Source: an uncultured Bacilli bacterium
GTDB taxonomy: Bacteria > Bacillota_I > Bacilli_A > RF39 > UBA660
NCBI GenBank assembly: GCA_949840855.1
Contig: CATKYP010000020.1
Span: forward strand, 1-11,094
Direction: 5' to 3'
DNA length: 11,094 nt
Part shown: in pieces, positions 8,440-11,094 of the stretch
Layout: each line of letters opens with the position of its first letter
Position numbering within the stretch: the first letter of the stretch is position 1
The notes under the pieces: model-generated
Told to the model about the DNA's origin: nothing
Databases searched by the model: none
What the model saw: the letters and a program-made list of their open reading frames with translations, nothing else
Position numbers and translations under genes: made by a program

Positions 8440-8479
8440 AAAAAAACACTTCTTGTATAAAATTATACAAGGAGTGTTT
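8440..8479 (-). terminator. T-box intrinsic terminator
   Basis: A 17-bp stem with one C-A mismatch (8479-8463 with 8460-8444), a 2-nt loop and a run of U residues (8446-8440 read on the minus strand). Its 5' arm shares the CACUCCU segment with the antiterminator, so the two structures are mutually exclusive. It would also stop readthrough from the gene upstream at 8697, for which no separate terminator is visible. Confidence 0.93.
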
Positions 8480-8650
8480 AAACACGGTACCATCCTATGT
8501 TTTTCTTAATTTAGATAACGGTTTTATACCGGGCCTTTCTTTCGAAGCCAATTCATAGGTAGTAACTAATATTATTTCTTATGGTCTTCTCATCATTTCC
8601 CACTCTCTGTAAAGAATTAAAATACTAGCCATGTCCTAATCAACATTGTT
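8440..8650 (-). promoter_or_regulatory. T-box leader, threonine type, controlling rnr-thrS
   Basis: Riboswitch that binds uncharged tRNA and prevents premature termination. Stem I is visible: CUAGUAUU (8628-8621) pairs with AAUAUUAG (8573-8566). Above it lie AGAGAG (8608-8603) and a GUGG/CCAU apical helix. The specifier region (8563-8558) reads ACUACC; ACU and ACC both encode threonine. A Stem III-like hairpin, CGGU-AUAAA-ACCG, is followed by the UUAUC often seen in T-boxes. The T-box AGGATGGTACCGTG is at 8496-8483. The antiterminator (8496-8470) folds as AGGA/UCCU and GUG/CAC around the UGGUACC bulge; UGGU would pair with an ACCA tRNA end. The specifier reading is by eye, but thrS in the operon supports it. 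Confidence 0.93.
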
Positions 8651-8656
8651 ATACTT

Positions 8657-8684
8657 ATAATATCATTTATAATCTGTTTGTCAA
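8657..8684 (-). promoter_or_regulatory. Sigma-A-type promoter of the T-box/rnr/thrS operon
   Basis: A perfect TTGACA -35 element (8684-8679) is followed after 16 bp by TATTAT (8662-8657), giving transcription start near 8650, just before T-box Stem I. The -35 box lies only 12 bp downstream of the stop codon of the preceding gene. Confidence 0.75.
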
Positions 8685-8696
8685 CTAATTAATTTT

Positions 8697-11094
8697 TTAT
8701 ACTATATTTCTTTTGCTTATATAATACTTTTTTAGTTTTCCTTTTTCCTCTCTTAGCTTGTCTTCATCGATATACTCGTTATAGGAGTTTACTCTTTCAA
8801 TCATTATTTCGATATTATTTCTAAGCATTTCATAAGTATCAAGATACTCTTTTTCTGTTGTATCATTGCACTTTATGAATAGTCTATTTAGAATTTCTTG
8901 AATTAATAACCCCTGATATGAGACTGGATTATTAATTGGAAGAGTATATATACCATTAAATGGAGCTAGTGAATAAGTAAGAATATTTTCATACTTTTTT
9001 AGTTCTTCATTAATTCTACATATATATTCTTTATTATTTTTTGGTAGCAAATAGTCTAAATCATTGATGATATTAATTATATCATAGTTTTTGTAGCCAC
9101 TATATATAAATGGAAGGTTGTTTTCTTTAACAAAATTGATTATTCCTTCATTTAATAAGTTTGTAAAACATTTATCTAGTACTTCTACTGGGGAACCCTG
9201 ATAGTTAAATTTATTCCTAACTTTTAGTTTATTATATAACCCCTTTAGCGGTTTTAGAGTTTCATCATCACTATCTATTAAATCATCATTATTATAATTT
9301 TTATTTATTTTTACTTTACTTTTATATATATTAAAACCTATAAATGTATTATCTAAATTTTTATAATTACCATTATTATCAACTGTAATCTCATATGTTA
9401 TAGTTGGATAAGTTTCTGATTCATTCATGCTTGTAATTCCTATTAACATATCATCTATTTCTTCTTTTGAGATAGTTTGATTTAATATATAGTTTTCTAA
9501 ATTTTTATTTCCATTTATTATAGAGTATATATCAATAACATTTACTTTAAGAATTTTTTTATCATAATATTTAGAGATAGAATAACAATAAGGCGAATTA
9601 TTAAAGGTTATATTGTTATCCACTGTTAAGTCTACTCTTTCTTTGTCTAATAGAGAGTATTTTAAGTTATTATGTAAGGAATTCAGATCATTATCTAATT
9701 GATAGTTATCTACATATTTTAAACTATCATATTTCCTATTATTTGAGTATATGTTACTTGTATACATAGGTTTTAAATCCATCTTTACAGCAAGCCTTCT
9801 AGTAGGAGATTTAATATATTTATTAACATATGATATAAATTGCGATAATTTTTTATCTATTTCTATTTTTTGTTCAGTTGTTAATGAAATATTATAGTTT
9901 CTAATAAATATAAAATATATTTCTCTTAAATAATTAGGGTTTATATATTTGTCTTTCTTATTCTTTATTAATATTTTGTAATTGCTAATAAACTCCTCTA
10001 TTATATAAAAGATTATATGTTCTACTGTTTTATCTTCTTTTATATAAGTTGTATTTACTATATCTGGAATAGTGTTAATTAGTGCTTTTAAGGTGATAAT
10101 ATTATTCTCATTAGACATTAAATATTCAATAGTAGAAAAATAAGAGTTTGTTACCTTTCTTGTTTCTTTTTTATAAATTTGCAATAGGCAATGATATTCT
10201 CGCTGTATTTCTTTTAATAGCTTTCTTTCTCTACTTTCCTTATTAGTATTTGATATACGCATTTTTAAACAGTCTAATATGTAATATAGCCCTTTTAATA
10301 TGTCATCATTTATTTCAAAATCTTCATCAAAAAAACTATAAGAAATTTTTCTTCCATAAGATGCTACTTGATTATTTATTTGACAATTTTTTATATAATG
10401 TCCATAGCTATAAAGGATATCTATTAAATCAAAATCTTTTAAGTCAATATCTATATTATTTATAAGACTATTTTCTATAATTTCTTGGTTGTTTGATAAT
10501 TCTTTTTCTTTTACATATTCAATAATTGATTTTCTGTTTTTCTTTTCATTATTTGTAGTTAATAAGTTGTTATAGTAATTTTCTTTTTTATTTAAATATC
10601 CTATTTTTTGGAATGTTTTTTTCAATTCTAAAAGATATTCTCTCTCAGCACTTATTGTAGTTTCATTATTAATAACCTTAAGCATTCTTATAATAGAATC
10701 TTTTTTACTACACAATATAGTGTACTTTTCTGTTTCTTTTTCCTTGGCTTCTTTGTAAAGTTTTATTATATTAGACAAAACTAAAGTTTTGTCTTCAGCA
10801 ACAGATAGTTGTTGAAGATATGTTTTAAGTTTATAATCATCTAAATATTTGCTTTTTTCCTTTTTATAAGAATTAGTATCTACATTTAAATTTTTCTTTT
10901 TTGACACACTGGTCTCTTTATGATCAGTATTTTTAATATTATATTGCATTTTTAGATAATTTATAATTTTTTTGCATTTTATTACACTTATCTGTAAGCT
11001 TTTATAGTCTTCTTCATTAGCTGTTTGTTTTTGAGCATTTAAATCTTTTCTATATTTATTGAAGTATCTAATCAATTCATCAATAATATAATTT
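8697..11094 (-). CDS. Degenerate RNB-domain protein (putative pseudo-exoribonuclease) with long helical N-terminus, 5' partial
   Basis: No named family recognised overall. The frame stays open to the window edge. A TTG at 11075 is the first possible start, but no ribosome site precedes it, so the gene probably begins outside; residues here are numbered from that TTG. Residues 1-430 are Lys/Glu/Asn/Ile-rich and look mostly helical, without visible cold-shock or HTH motifs. Residues 480-765 follow the RNB domain of the adjacent RNase R in order. LTVDNNITFNNS (483-494) stands where RNase R has FTIDPEKAKDLDDA; KILKVNVIDIYSII matches YILYVHIADVSHYV; TSMNESE matches CSLNQNED; ITYEITVDNNGNY matches KTCIIKLDAKGNV; NLPFIYSG matches HPFIYRNH; YSLAPFNGIYTLPINN (701-716) matches FALALDYYSMFTSPIRR. 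Three of four catalytic Asp become Thr, Asn and Asn, and the SPIRR arginines become Asn-Asn. No S1 domain follows. It is probably not a nuclease; an RNA-binding or regulatory role is inference. Confidence 0.7.
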   Translation of the reverse strand, partial: NYIIDELIRYFNKYRKDLNAQKQTANEEDYKSLQISVIKCKKIINYLKMQYNIKNTDHKETSVSKKKNLNVDTNSYKKEKSKYLDDYKLKTYLQQLSVAEDKTLVLSNIIKLYKEAKEKETEKYTILCSKKDSIIRMLKVINNETTISAEREYLLELKKTFQKIGYLNKKENYYNNLLTTNNEKKNRKSIIEYVKEKELSNNQEIIENSLINNIDIDLKDFDLIDILYSYGHYIKNCQINNQVASYGRKISYSFFDEDFEINDDILKGLYYILDCLKMRISNTNKESRERKLLKEIQREYHCLLQIYKKETRKVTNSYFSTIEYLMSNENNIITLKALINTIPDIVNTTYIKEDKTVEHIIFYIIEEFISNYKILIKNKKDKYINPNYLREIYFIFIRNYNISLTTEQKIEIDKKLSQFISYVNKYIKSPTRRLAVKMDLKPMYTSNIYSNNRKYDSLKYVDNYQLDNDLNSLHNNLKYSLLDKERVDLTVDNNITFNNSPYCYSISKYYDKKILKVNVIDIYSIINGNKNLENYILNQTISKEEIDDMLIGITSMNESETYPTITYEITVDNNGNYKNLDNTFIGFNIYKSKVKINKNYNNDDLIDSDDETLKPLKGLYNKLKVRNKFNYQGSPVEVLDKCFTNLLNEGIINFVKENNLPFIYSGYKNYDIINIINDLDYLLPKNNKEYICRINEELKKYENILTYSLAPFNGIYTLPINNPVSYQGLLIQEILNRLFIKCNDTTEKEYLDTYEMLRNNIEIMIERVNSYNEYIDEDKLREEKGKLKKYYISKRNIV

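Noticed and set aside
8579..8632. A 17-codon minus-strand reading frame (starting MASILILY) inside the T-box leader, with a weak AGGA-like site before it
   Set aside because: It lies across the Stem I arms of the T-box, whose pairing explains the sequence. The ribosome site is only about 1-2 nt from the ATG, which is too close.
9795..9812. KSPTRR (residues 422-427) in the unknown protein resembles the TSPIRR motif of RNase R
   Set aside because: It lies before the start of the RNB-like region, whereas the true equivalent comes near the end of the domain (TLPINN, 711-716). Surrounding residues do not match, so it is probably coincidence.
10250..10465. Plus-strand 71-codon open frame opposite the degenerate RNB gene
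   Set aside because: It is antisense to a long continuous frame, with no ribosome site or recognisable domain.
8697..11094. The possibility that the degenerate RNB gene is a decaying pseudogene
   Set aside because: The frame is uninterrupted for about 800 codons and the RNB order is kept, with near-isosteric Asp-to-Asn changes. This suggests a maintained protein, although only comparative data can settle it.

Overview
The window is very AT-rich and reads almost entirely on the minus strand. It looks like a low-GC member of the Bacillota, and three points support this. The cell-division genes are in the Gram-positive order (mraZ, rsmH, ftsL, PASTA-type penicillin-binding protein). A tRNA-sensing T-box leader is present. 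Shine-Dalgarno sites are AGGAG or AGGTG. TGA is used as a stop (end of rnr) and Trp is encoded by TGG, so this is not a mycoplasma with the alternative code. The Lys/Asn/Ile-rich proteins and a threonyl-tRNA synthetase lacking the TGS domain would suit an uncultured, genome-reduced Bacilli lineage; that placement is inference.

Layout in the direction of transcription (high to low coordinates). (1) 11094-8697: the 3' part of a gene open at the window edge. Its product has about 430 Lys-rich, probably helical residues of no recognised family, then a C-terminal region that matches the RNase II/R (RNB) catalytic domain motif by motif but has lost nearly all active-site residues. It appears to be a pseudo-exoribonuclease. 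(2) 8684-8440: a sigma-A-like promoter and a T-box leader whose specifier region reads ACUACC, two overlapping Thr codons, with a well-formed antiterminator and terminator. (3) 8411-4330: rnr (intact RNase R) and thrS, overlapping by 4 nt and followed by a strong hairpin terminator. (4) 4214-192: promoter, three GTGG boxes at exact 10-bp spacing (probable MraZ operator), then mraZ, rsmH, ftsL and a two-PASTA transpeptidase gene, tightly packed and closed by a terminator at 64-99. mraY, murD and ftsW do not follow.

How the genes work together: the first operon joins RNA decay and threonine tRNA charging under control of uncharged tRNA-Thr. The second supplies septal division and cell-wall synthesis with MraZ as probable self-repressor. 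The most unusual element is the degenerate RNB protein encoded directly upstream of the genuine RNase R.

No non-coding stretch exceeds 300 bases. The longest (8412-8696) is filled by the T-box. The stretch 4150-4329 holds the thrS terminator and the mraZ promoter. In 100-191 I see nothing.
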